From assembly GCA_019426215.1 (NCBI GenBank), contig CM033399.1, forward strand, positions 26,731,022 through 26,795,021: 64,000 bases of DNA, in the 5' to 3' direction. The notes under the pieces are model-generated. The model ran no database searches. It saw nothing but the letters and a program-made list of their open reading frames with translations, and was not told the origin of the DNA. Shown piece by piece: positions 22,452-34,055 of the stretch; position 1 is the stretch's first letter, and the number at the start of each line of letters is the position of its first letter. The stretch comes from Buddleja alternifolia. Taxonomy: Eukaryota; Streptophyta; Magnoliopsida; Lamiales; Scrophulariaceae. The position numbers and the translations under genes were made by a program.

Positions 22452-23285
22452 TTTTGAAAGTAGAGTGAACTGAGATTTTCTTTTGCTTTGAGAGAGAGAG
22501 AGAGAGAGAAATTTGCAGAAATTTTTGAGTGAAAGTGAATGATTTTTCTGCAAAAATTGTGTTTTAAATGACACAGTAAAGAATTTTGAAACTTGTGTTC
22601 TCTAGTCTCTGTAGGATTTAGACACGTGTAAGGACTTTTTAATCTTAGCCATAAATTCATTAACTGCGGACGCGAGTTTTGTGTAAGAAAGAGAAGTTAC
22701 ATTTGGTAATTCTCATATATAATGATTTGACATCCGAGTTAAAAAAAATGAAAAGAAAACGTTTGGTATTTTCAGAGTGTAGCACACACGCCTGATGGTA
22801 CACTGACACGTACACAAACACGTGCTATCTCTGAACCATCATTTTAAAAGTTTTGATTACCGGCCAGTTTGATGTGATAGAAGCGTGCGAGTGGAGTACA
22901 AAACAGACTTTTGAGTCTACCCACTACTTCAAAAACTTGTAAAATTTATGCATGACTATTAAAAACATTTTTATATTAAGAGTTGAATGGAATTGGTTCA
23001 ATGCATAACTGATACCACTGGTTGATATATCATTAGAAAATTAGACGCTTAGGATTGAAAAGACTTTTTATGTTTGAGCATCCAAAATTTTATGCATAAG
23101 TAATACTGAGCGTTGATGATCATACATCTGAAAATTTTGATCATTGACGCTTGTAGTTATGGTCAAGTAGAACTTTAAGGTTCCCCCTAAATTTGATAAC
23201 TTGTACCAATTAGGAAAATCTTTTAGACATAAATCAAGTGGATTCCCCCTAAATTATATGTCTAATAAAATATGATGCAAAATGA
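22452..23285 (-). other. A spacer between pol and third ORF, with internal PPT-like tracts
   Basis: About 830 bp with no supported ORF. Two tracts, TTTAGGGGGAA on the minus strand at about 23184-23195 and 23242-23253, resemble PPTs and lie just after the end of pol. A (GA)n run at 22493-22508 lies in the stretch leading to the third-ORF start. The region aligns with 33179-34055 of B. Confidence 0.65.
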
Positions 23286-26202
23286 TTAAGCGTTTAAATC
23301 AATCATACCTAATTCACTTCTCAAAGTGAGAAAACGTTGTTCGTTGAGTGCTTTAGTGAAGATATCTGCCAATTGTTTGTCAGTTCCAATGAAGTGCATG
23401 AAGATATCTTTCTTTTGAACGTGGTCACGAAGAAAATGGTATCTAATGTCAATGTGTTTGGTACTGGAATGAAGAACAGGGTTTTGAGTCATGGCTAGAG
23501 CGCTTTGGTTATCACAATGAATGGGGGTTGGACCTAGGATTATTCCATAATCTCTAAGTTGTTGCCTCATCCATAACACTTGTGCACAACAACTTCCTAC
23601 AGCTACATACTCAGCTTCGGCTGTGGAGGTAGCTATGGATTGTTGTTTCTTACTATGCCATGAAACTAACCTATCACCTAGAAATTGACATGTACCACTA
23701 GTACTCTTACGATCTATTTTGCAACCTGCAAAATCTGCATCTGAGTAACCAATTAGTTCAAAAGGAGAGTCCCTTGGATACCATAAGCCCACATTTTGTG
23801 TGCCTTTTAGGTATTTAAGGATTTTCTTGGCAGCATTTAAGTGTGACTCTTTAGGATTAGCTTGAAATCGTGCACACATGCATACTGAGAACATAATATC
23901 AGGTCTACTGGCAGTAAGATGAAGAAGTGATCCAATGATACCTCTATAGTTACTGATATCAACTTTCTTTCCACTTTCATCTTTATCTAACTTAAGCGTT
24001 TGGCTCATTGGAATTTTTGAATATGATGCCTTTTTCATACCAAATTTCTTAATCATATCTCTTGTGTATTTAGCTTGGTTTATAAATATGCCATTATGGA
24101 GTTGTTTAACTTATAATCCTAAGAAGAAAGTTAATTTACCCATCATGCTCATTTCAAATTGTTCTTGCATCATTTTCGAAAATTTCTCGCACAGACGCTT
24201 GTTAGTAGAACCAAATATAATATCATCAACATAGATTTAGACTAAGAGAGTATCTTCATCACTGGTAAATTTAAATAAAGTTGTATCAACGCTGCCTTTT
24301 GAAAAGCCTTTACCAATGAGGAAGATAGAGAGAGTGTCATACCATGCTTGGGGTGCTTGCTTAAGCCCATAAAGTGCTTTGTCTAGCTTGTAGACCATAC
24401 CCTTACCATGATTGTTGATGAATCCTGGTGGTTGCTCCACATACACTTCTTCTTGAAGTTTACCATTCAGGAAAGCACTCTTCACGTCCATCTGATACAC
24501 CATGAACTTGTTGAACGCTGCATACGCTAGAAACATGCGGATTGCTTCAAGACGAGCGACTGGAGCATATGTCTCATCAAAGTCAATACCCTCTTCTTGG
24601 CAATATCCTTGTGCTACGAGTCTGGCCTTGTTTCTTATCACAATACCATTATCATCCATCTTGTTTCTATAAACCCATCTAGTTCCAATAACTCCTTGGT
24701 GAGTTGGCCTTGGTACTAGCGTCCAAACCTTATTTCGTTCAAACTGATTAAGCTCTTCTTGCATGGCTTTAATCCAACTTGGGTCGCTTAGCGCTTCATC
24801 CACTTTCTTAGGTTCCATTTGAGTTAAAAAGCTTGCGAACATAGCCTCATTGAACGTAGCGGCTCTAGTCTTAACAGGCGCTTCAATATCTCCAATAATT
24901 TGCTCAGGTGGATGATCACGCAGCCATAGTCTATCTGGTTGGAAAGGGTTAAGAGGTTGAACAGACGCTTGACTATCCTCGTGCGTAAGCGCTTCAAGTT
25001 CACAGATCCTTGTTTGCTCTTGATGATCACTCTCTTCATGATCATCAGCATTTCTTACAATATTGTCCATATTAACCTCACGAGTAATCTTAGGAGGTGG
25101 CACTGAGATCTCATCGTCGTCGTCACTATCATCGTTAATGGTGATCTTAGACGCTTGATGACATAGATCTTCAACTACTACATCATTCACATTAACCTTA
25201 CTCGGTTCTTGGTTAGCATCATCAAAAACAACATGAATAGATTCGTCAACCTTCGATTTAATCTTATTTAGGATGCAAAAATTCTTTCCATTCTTAGCGT
25301 AGCCTAGAAAGATTCCCTCATCCACTTTAGGATCAAATGTCTTTAGACTTTGGGATCCATTATTATGGATAAAGCATTTAGAACCAAAGACGTAAAAATA
25401 TTGGCTTACGTCCCTTCCACAGTTCATCTGGAGTTTTCCCATGCTGTTTGTTGATCATGCAGCGATTTTGAGTGTAATATGCAGTGTTGATCGCTTCGGC
25501 CCAAAACCTGGGAGTGAGCTTGGATTCTGCTAACATTGTCCTAGCGGCCTCCTTGAGCGTTCGGTTCCGGCGCTCAACAACACCATTTTGTTGGGGAGTT
25601 CTGGGAGCAGAATACTCATGATGTATTCCATTTTCTGTACAAAACTTCTCAACAATTTATTTAGTAAACTCAGTACCGCGATCGCTTCTTATTCTTGCAA
25701 CTTTAAAATTTTTCAATATTTGAAGTTGTCGAATAAGCGTTGTTAACTTGTCACATGTCTCATCTTTGGATGAAAGAAATTCCACCCAAGTCAATTGAGA
25801 GAAATCATCTACTATCACCAAAGTATACTTTTTACCGCTTACACTAATCGTTTGAATATGTCCAAACAAATCCATGTGGAGTAGTTCAAGTATTCTAGAG
25901 GTAGATAGATGAGATTTTCTCTTGAACGATGACTTAACTTTTTTACCCATTTGACAAGCGTCACAAAGGCGATCCTTGTGAAATGGTCCATTTGGTAATC
26001 CCTCTACAAGATTTTGAATTATAAGCTGAGAGATTGTTTTGAAGTTGAGGTGATTCATTTTTCTATGCCATAACCAACCTGTTTTAGATTCATTTTTAGC
26101 AACAAAACATGTTGGGTGGTTATCAAGTGTTGAACCCCAATCTTCCAAATATACGTTGTTAGTTCTTTTACCCTTCAATTTAGTAGACTTAGTCTTAGCG
26201 TC
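23286..26202 (-). pseudogene. A pol: integrase, RT, RNase H (main part)
   Basis: Copia-type pol from the B insertion leftwards. Integrase: HRKMNHLNF ... CDACQMG (HHCC), LHMDLFG, RSDRGTEF, and ERRNRT after a stop TAA near 25656. [45 protein letters not shown] in pieces, and [10 protein letters not shown] intact but preceded by a TAA at 24237-24239 where B reads Gln. RNase H (23286-24056): [36 protein letters not shown]. The gene ends with MIDLNA and TAA. All catalytic residues I can identify remain, but at least three stops or frameshifts break it. Confidence 0.85.
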
Positions 26203-27766
26203 TGTTAGGAATTTCATGTTAGAAGTTTTGATGATGACAATTAGGACTTTTTGTTAGACCCCAAAAATATGTAAGTTTTATTTTGGTAGAAAAATTTGTA
26301 TAAGCTTTGAAGCGTTAGATTTGTAATAGGCTTATTAGGCTTTGTTTTATTTTATTTTAGATTGATAGGCAAATTAGTCTTAGGCTGAGCGTCTGATAAT
26401 TTCTGAGTGAGTTTATCAGTGGTAAAGTTCAAAGACTCAAGCGCCTGATCTCTGAAAGAAGATACAGTCTCCAAGCGTTTAATTGACCAGCTACATCAAA
26501 CGTCACCTTATGGGACAAAAGTGATTTCACCTGAATCTATTTCTAAGTCCAGAAGGAGTTTAATGCAAATATTCTCAAAGCATTAAGTACCAATGGGTAT
26601 TTAATTCAAATGCATTAAATGCTGATAAGAGCATTAAATGTGATAAGCACTTTCAGACGTACGGAGAAGCCACCCTATTGGACTGTCAACTATCTCAGAC
26701 TGCAGCACCAATTTTTGTGCAGCAGATTTTCAGGAAAAAGGACAAAAGTTGTTCACTCGCGAAAGTGAGAGACACGCTCCAGTGCATGTGTCAAACGGAC
26801 ACTTTTTCCAAGAATGCCTATAAATAGAACTTCAACAACAAGCCAAAAGAAGAGATCAATTAGCAACCCAAATTGCTGGCATTGAAGTCTCATTCCTTAA
26901 ATTCTCAAAAAAGCCAGAATATTCAAGAAAACATTTCACTTGCTTTTCTTCAAATCCTGAGACAGTCAACAAATATCTCAAACATTCTTTTCGAAGAAAC
27001 CACTTTCCTACTGAGATATTCCCAAGTTGTTTGAACTTCATCAAAATCAAACAAACCGTTTTAGAAAACCCCATCCAAGCCTCGCGATCTGTGTGAAGTC
27101 GAAGTTGGGTACTTGCATTATTTTTGGGTGAAAGAAGCAAGGGGATTGAAGTGATTTGGAGCAGAATTCTGTGTGATCAAGGAGCTCAAGTCATCGACAT
27201 CCATCTCTCCCTAATTTGTAGAAGTTTCTGTGTGATTCTTTGTGAATCATTTTAGATTGCCTCCGAGTGCAAAGGAGAAGAAGGACGTAGTTGGGATTAC
27301 ACCACCCAACGAACCTTACAAACTTTGTGTCATTTACTTTTCAGTCAATTCCTTCATCTATCATATCATTGCATAAGTAAAACACAATCAAAAGCTAAGC
27401 AACTAAGAAAACTCTTGTGACGCTAAAACTTTCAAAGAGAATCCAAAAAAAAATAAAAATCATTCCGTTGTGCTAACGCTGATTAAAAGAACTGAACGCT
27501 TAACCTACTTGGTCAAAGTATTCAATTCTTGAAGTCTGAGTTAACTTTATAAAATAGTCTTCATCAGACGCTTCGCCAAAGCACCAATATTTTAAGTGAA
27601 CGCTTAAGTCAAGCGTTAGACACTTCAAGCGTCTACCTTTTTCAAGCGTCCAAAAACCTTTTGATACGAAATCTTTTGAAGTCAAAAAAGACTTCTGGGT
27701 CTATTCAACCCCTTCCCCCCCCCCCCCCCCGTTCTAGACCCTTTCGTATGCCACTTGGGACCAACA
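26203..27766 (+). repeat. B 5' LTR
   Basis: A 1,564-bp LTR, TGTTAGGAATTTCATG ... GGGACCAACA. TATA box at 26819-26826. Inverted repeat AACGCTT/AAGCGTT at 27599-27617. A run of 16 C at 27715-27730 is absent from the 3' LTR, which reads CCCCTCCTCCC there. No coding content. Confidence 0.9.
26819..26826 (+). promoter_or_regulatory. B 5' LTR TATA box
   Basis: TATAAATA in the context GCCTATAAATAGAAC, conserved in the B 3' LTR (45038-45045) and in A (17330-17337, minus). It lies about 950 bp before the LTR end. Confidence 0.65.
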
Positions 27767-27768
27767 AG

Positions 27769-27780
27769 TGGTATTAGAGC
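27769..27780 (+). other. B primer binding site
   Basis: TGGTATTAGAGC, two bases after the LTR. It differs by one C-to-T change from the canonical TGGTATCAGAGC that A keeps at its own PBS. Confidence 0.85.
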
Positions 27781-27868
27781 GGTTAAAATTGAAATTTTAA
27801 AATTCCAAGCGTAATTGCTTGTTTAGATCCTTTTCTTTCAAAATCTAGTTGCTTTTAAAATTCTCGAT

Positions 27869-30081
27869 ATGGCATTCGCTAAAGTTCCCAAACTGACTGA
27901 ATCAAATTTTGACACATGGAAAGTCAAAGCATTTACATATCTCTTTTCATGTGATGATGACATGTGTGATATTATTTCAGATGGGCTAATCAAAATATAC
28001 AAAGTTATCACAAGAGCGCCTGGAGCCACGGAAGAAACTCCCGATGGTTACGTTGAGAAACCAAAACAAGAATGGACTCTAGATGAGCGTCGAAGAGCCA
28101 ATTTGGACAATGTTGGTCGTAACGCTCTATATACGGCTATTGGTGATAATGACAACTTATTTAACAAGATTAAATCTTGCAAAACTACTAAAGAAATATG
28201 GGATAAGTTGGCTACGATTTGTGGTGGTTCAGCCCAAATCAAAGAAAACAAACTTTCCTTTACCAAGGAAAAGTTTAACGGATTTAAGATGCTACCCAAT
28301 GAAACGTTAGAGCAATTAGATATAAGATTTACAGCTCTAGTTACAGAACTTACATCGTTGGGAATGGACTTACAGAACCGAGAAATGGTGGTTAAAATCT
28401 TCAGAAGCTTACCAAGTAAATTCTTGATGAAGACAATCGCTATGAGAGAATCAAATATGCTGGATCTCCTAACTCCAGAAGACGCCTTTTCAGAGCTAAA
28501 AGCATTTGAGTTCGAGTTGAACTCTGCTAGTGATATTGTGAGTAATCCAGTGATTGAATCTGGAGCGCTCATTGCATCAATCAAAGGTAAATCGGGTAAC
28601 AAAGGAAAGAATTCAGATATCAATGAGGAAGAAGAGTTGGCTTTGCTGAATAGATTCAGGAAGTTCTTGAGATATGAAAAGAAAGGAAAAGGTTTCAATA
28701 ATCAAAGACAAAGTTCATATCAAGCGTCTTCTCCTGTGCAACAACAGTTTCAAGCGTCTCAGTATTCTGTTCCTTCAACCCAAGCGCCTGCTCAATACCA
28801 AGCGTCTACTCAAAGTCTCCCAGCTCCAGTGGTCTCAAAACCACACATTGCAAGGTTAACAAATGAATAAAAGATGAAAACTAATCTTTGTTATAATTGC
28901 AGAAAACCAGGTCACTACCAGGTAAATTGCCCTTTTCCAAACGTATCAAGCCCTCAAGGCAAGATTACTTGGATAGAATCCAATTCAGGAGCAACCTTCA
29001 TCAACAAGGCTTGCTAGTAGAATCAGAACCAACATCTACACCTGAAGATTTAGAATCATCAGAAGAAAGTAGTGATGATGATGAGCCATTAGATGACTCA
29101 GCGCTCATATGTCTCATGGCCAGAGATGATGAAACATCTCCTGAGGTAATCAATGAATTATCAATTCCTCTTTCTTACGATGAATTACTTGACAAAGTCA
29201 AAGAATACTACAATGAATGTCAAGAAGCTGCCAAAATATATCAAAATGATCTCGCTATTTTCTCATCACTCACAAGAGATAAAGTAACGCTCAGAGCAGA
29301 GTTGCGAGTTCAGCAACAGTGCATTGAGAAAAATCAATCGCTTGAGAGTGAAGTTATTCAATTGAAAGGTGATCTTGATATAATGGTCAAGAGAGAAGCT
29401 GATTTGATCGCTAGACTTACTAAATCAGAGCAGCTCATCTCATCATTATCAAAAGCTTCTAGATAGCTGGATAATGTGACTGAAGTAACCAGATTATTTG
29501 GTGAGAAGACCGGCTTAGGATGCGATAACTTCGGTAAACAACCAAATAAATTTGATGTCACGGCAAACAACAAAGGAAAGGGTGTAATCTTTGTTGAAAA
29601 AGGTTCACAGAGTCAAACACAAAATGAACCTAGTGACAATGGTAAGAGGCCAAATGAGAAAGTCAAAACTAACTCAGGCAAAGGTAAGGCTAAGGCAAAT
29701 GATTCACAAAGACGGGTTTATCCAAACGCTCAAAAGGCTAAAGATAAGACTGGCAACTGTGAATCAAGCGCTAAGCGTCCAGCACCAAAAGTGCAACCCA
29801 AGCCAGTGCCAAGGAAATATCAGCGTTAATATCCAAGACAGTCAAGATCATATTATCGATACTATGATAATAGTGATTATGACTTTGAATATGACTATTA
29901 TTATAATCGCGGATATTATTATACATCCAAAAAGCGCACACAGCACAATGTGAAACCCAAAAAGGCCAGTATTCCTACAATGAAGACGAGGCAAATATGG
30001 GTTCCTAAAGTTCTAATTCAAACTAACAAGGATACTAATGTTGAAGGACCCAAGCAACAATGGGTACCTAAACAGAAATAG
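27869..30081 (+). pseudogene. B gag, long Sirevirus type, broken
   Basis: The N-terminal ORF 27869-28870 has the copia gag core (VPKLTESNFDTWKVKAF; ANLDNVGRNALYTAI; LDIRFTALVTELTSLG; IFRSLPSKF). TAA at 28868-28870 replaces a Gln read in A. A CCHC knuckle CYNCRKPGHYQVNC is at 28889-28930, then a one-base loss shifts the frame to 28897-29466, which holds a Ser/Glu/Asp-rich patch and a coiled coil (about 29255-29463). TAG at 29464-29466 interrupts, and the frame continues as a Lys/Gln/Pro-rich and then Tyr-rich tail ending in TAG at 30079-30081. A knuckle followed by a long coiled-coil extension is unlike the short gag of E1. Confidence 0.85.
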
Positions 30082-33000
30082 AACTTCCCTTTTTGATTGC
30101 AGGTACCTAGAGCTAGAGCCGATACATCTGTGTGGTACTTTAATAGTGGATCGTCAAGGCACATGACAGGTTCCAAAGATCTTCTGATCAACTATCAAGC
30201 TGCCAATGGTCCTCAGGTTGTATTTGGTGACAACTCCAAAGGTAAAACCAAAGGTATAGGTACTGTGCATAGGGGAAACATCATGAAAAGTGATGTTTAT
30301 TTTGTTGAGGGTCTGAAGCACAATTTATTAAGCATAGGTCAATTCTGTGATAAAGGCTTTGAAGTCATATTCTCAAGTGACAATTGCTATATAAACGACG
30401 CTAAGACTAAGTCTACCAAATTGAAAGGAAAAAGAACTAACAACGTATATTTAGTAGATTGGGGTTCAACCCTTGATAACAACCCAACATATTTTGTTGC
30501 TAAGAATGAATCTAAAATGGGATGGTTATGGCATAGAAAAATGAATCACCTCAACTTTAAGACAATCTCTCAGCTTATAAGTCAAAATCTTGTAGAGGGA
30601 TTACCAAATGGACCTTTCACAAGGATCGCCTTTGTGACGCTTGTCAAATGGGTAAACAAGTTAAGTCATCGTCCAAGAGAAAACCTTATCTATCTACTTC
30701 TAGAATACTTGAACTACTTCACATTGATTTGTTTGGACCTGTTCAAACGATCAGTGTAAGCGGTAAAAAGTATACGTTGGTGATAGTAGACGATTTCTCT
30801 AGATTTACTTGGGTGGAATTTCTTTCATCCAAAGATGAAACATGTGACAAGTTAACAACGCTTATTCGGCAACTTCAAACATTGAAAAATCTTAAGGTTG
30901 CAAGAATAAGAAGCGATCACGGTACTGAGTTTACTAACAAGGTTGTTGAGAAGTTTTGTGTTGAAAATGGAATACATCATGAGTATTCAGCTCCCAGAAC
31001 TCCTCAACAAAATGGTGTTGCTGAGCGCCGGAACCGAACGCTTAAGGAAGCCGCCAGGACTATGTTAGCAGAATCCAAGCTTGCTCCTAGATTTTGGGCC
31101 GAAGCGATCAACACTGCCTGTTACACTCAAAACCGCTGCATGATCAACAAACAGCAGGGAAAAACTCCATATGAAGTATGGAAGGGACGAAAGCCAAATG
31201 TTTCATACTTTCACGTCTTTGGTTCTAAATGTTTTATCCACAATAATGGATCCCAAAGCCTAACGACTTTTGATCCTAAAGCGGATGAGAGAATCTTTCT
31301 AGGCTACGCCAAAAATGGAAAGAATTTTCGAATTCTCAATAAGATCAAATCGAAGGTTGAGGAATCTATTCATGTTGTTTTTTATGATGCTAATCAAGAG
31401 CCGAGTAAGGTTAATTTAAATGATGTAGGAGTTAAAGATCTATGTCATCAAGCATCTAAGATTACTATTGATGAAGTTACTGACGACGATGATGAGATCT
31501 CAGTGCCACCTCCTAAGAATACTCGTGAGATTACTCTAAATTATCTTGTAAGAAATGCTGATGATCATGAAGAGAGTGATCATCAAGAGCAAACAAGGAA
31601 TTGTGAACTTGAAGCGCCTATGCAAGAGGGTGGTCAAGCATATGATTCTCAAGCGCCTGTTCAACCTCTTAATCCCTTCCAACCAGATAGACTATGGCTG
31701 CGTGACCATCCACCTGAGCAAATTATTGGAGATATTGGAGCACCAGTTAGAACTAGAGCCGCTACATTCAATGAGGCTATGTTCGCAAGCTTTCTATCTC
31801 AAATGAAACCTAAGAAAGTGGATGAAGCACTAAGTGACCCAAGTTGGATTGAATCTATGCAAGAAGAGCTCAATCAGTTCGAACGAAATAAGGTTTGGAT
31901 GCTAGTACTAAGACCAACTCACCAAGGAGTTATTGGAACTAGATGGGTATATAGAAATAAGATGGATGAGCACGGCATTGTTGTACGAAATAAGGCCAGA
32001 CTCGTAGCTCAAGGATATTGCCAAGAGGAGGGTATTGACTTTGATGAGACATACGCTCCTGTCGCTCGTCTTGAAGCAATCCGCATGTTTCTAGCGTATG
32101 CAGCGTTTAACAAGTTTACAGTACATCAAATGGACGTAAAGAGTGCCTTCCAGAATGGTAAACTCCAAGAAGAAGTATATGTGGAGCAACCGCCAGGATT
32201 CATCAACAATCATGGTAAAGGTATGGTTTACAAGCTAGAAAAAGCACTTTACGGGCTTAAGCAAGCACCCCGAGCATGGTATGACACTCTCTCTATCTTT
32301 CTTATTGGTAAAGGCTTTTCAAAAGGCAGCGTTGACACAACGTTATTTGAAATTACCAATAACGAAGATACTCTCTTAGTTCAAATTTACGTTGATGATA
32401 TTATATTTGGTTCTACTAACAAGCGTCTGTGTGAGAAATTTTCAGAAATGATGCAAGAACAATTTGAAATGAGCATGATGGGTGAATTAACTTTCTTCTT
32501 AGGACTACAAGTTAAACAACTCCCTAATGGCATATTTATTAACCAAGCTAAATATACACGAGACATGATTAAGAAATTCGGTATGGAAAATGCATCATAT
32601 TCAAAAATTCCAATGAGCCAAACGCTTAAGTTAGATAAAGATGAAAGTGGAAAGAAAGTTGATATCACTAATTATAGAGGTATCATTGGATCACTTCTTT
32701 ATCTCACTGCCAGTAGACCTGATATTATGTTTTCGGTATTCAGATGCAGATTTTGCAGGTTGCAAAATAGATCGTAAAAGCACTAGTGGTACTTGTCAAT
32801 TCCTAGGTGATAGGCTAGTTTCATGGCATAGCAAGAAACAACAATCCATAGCTACCTCTACAGCCGAAGCTGAGTATGTAGCTGCAGGAAGTTGTTGTGC
32901 ACAAGTTCTATGGATGAGGCAACAACTCAGAGATTACGGAATAATCTTAGGTCCAACCCCCATTCATTGTGATAACCAAAGCGCTCAAGCCATGACTCAA

Positions 33001-33178
33001 AACCCTGTTCTTCATTCCAGAACTAAACACATTGACATTAGATACCATTTTCTTCGTGACCATGTTCAAAAGAAAGATATCTCCATGCACTTCATTGGAA
33101 CTGACAAACAATTGGCAGATATCTTTACCAAAGCACTCATTGAGAAGTGAACTAGGTATGATTTATTTAAACGCTTAA
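30082..33178 (+). pseudogene. B pol: protease, integrase, RT, RNase H
   Basis: In frame with gag but separated by TAG (30079) and TGA (30094). Protease: WYFNSGSSRHMTG, with Asn where A has the catalytic Asp. After a frameshift near 30625 a 709-codon ORF (30648-32777) holds integrase ([23 protein letters not shown]: full triad) and RT ([35 protein letters not shown] intact). At about 32742 roughly 140 bp are missing compared with A, joining MFSV to the YSDADFAGC of RNase H in another frame. RNase H goes on at 32745-33150 (STAEAEYVA, HCDNQSAQAM) and its C-terminus is frameshifted. Confidence 0.88.
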
Positions 33179-34055
33179 TCATCAAGCATCATACTTTATT
33201 AGACATATAACTTAGGAGGAATCCACTTGATTTATGTCTAACAACCTTCTTTGAAAAAAAAACAAAAATTGGTACAAGTTATCAAATTTAGGAGGAACCT
33301 TAAAATTGTACTTGAACATAACTGTAAGCGTCAATGATCAAAATTTTCAGATGCATGATTATCAACGCTCGGTATTATCTTTGCATAAAATATTGGACAC
33401 TCAAACATAGAAAGGACTTTGACTTTAAGCGTATATATTACAACGGTTATAGTAAATACCAACCAATGATATCAGTTAAGCGTTGAATCAAGTCCAATCA
33501 ACTCTTAATATAAAATCTATATATATATATATATATATATCATTCTCTTTAAAGCCATGCATAAAGTTTCCAAACTTCTATCGAAGTAGTGGGTAGACTC
33601 AACAGTCTATTTTGTACTCTACTCGCACGCTTCTATCACATCAAACTGGCGGGTAATCAAAAGTTTCTTTTCAGAATGACGGTTCAGAGATAGCACGTGT
33701 TTGTGTACGTGTCAGTGTACAAACGAGCGCGTGCGTTACACTCTGAAAATGCCAAACGTTTTAAAAATTTAACTCGGATGTCAAATCTTTATATCTGAGA
33801 ATTACCAAATGTAACTTCTCTCTATTACACAAAACTCGCGTCCGCAGTTAGTGAATTTATGGCTGAAATTCAACAATTGTTACACGTGTCTAAATCCTAC
33901 AGAGACTAGAAAACACAAGTTTAAAAAATTCTTTGCTGTATCATTTAAAACACAATTTCTGCAGAATGACAATCCACTTTTACTCAAAACATATCTGCAA
34001 AACTTAGTCTCTCTCTGTCAAAACAAAAAAATCTCAGTTCATCTCTTTCACAAAA
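33179..34055 (+). other. B spacer between pol and third ORF
   Basis: About 880 bp without a supported gene. It aligns with 22452-23285 of A. The two PPT-like tracts appear as CTTAGGAGGAATCC (about 33210) and TTTAGGAGGAACC (about 33286), each with one G changed to A. A (TA)n tract is at about 33518-33540. Confidence 0.65.
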
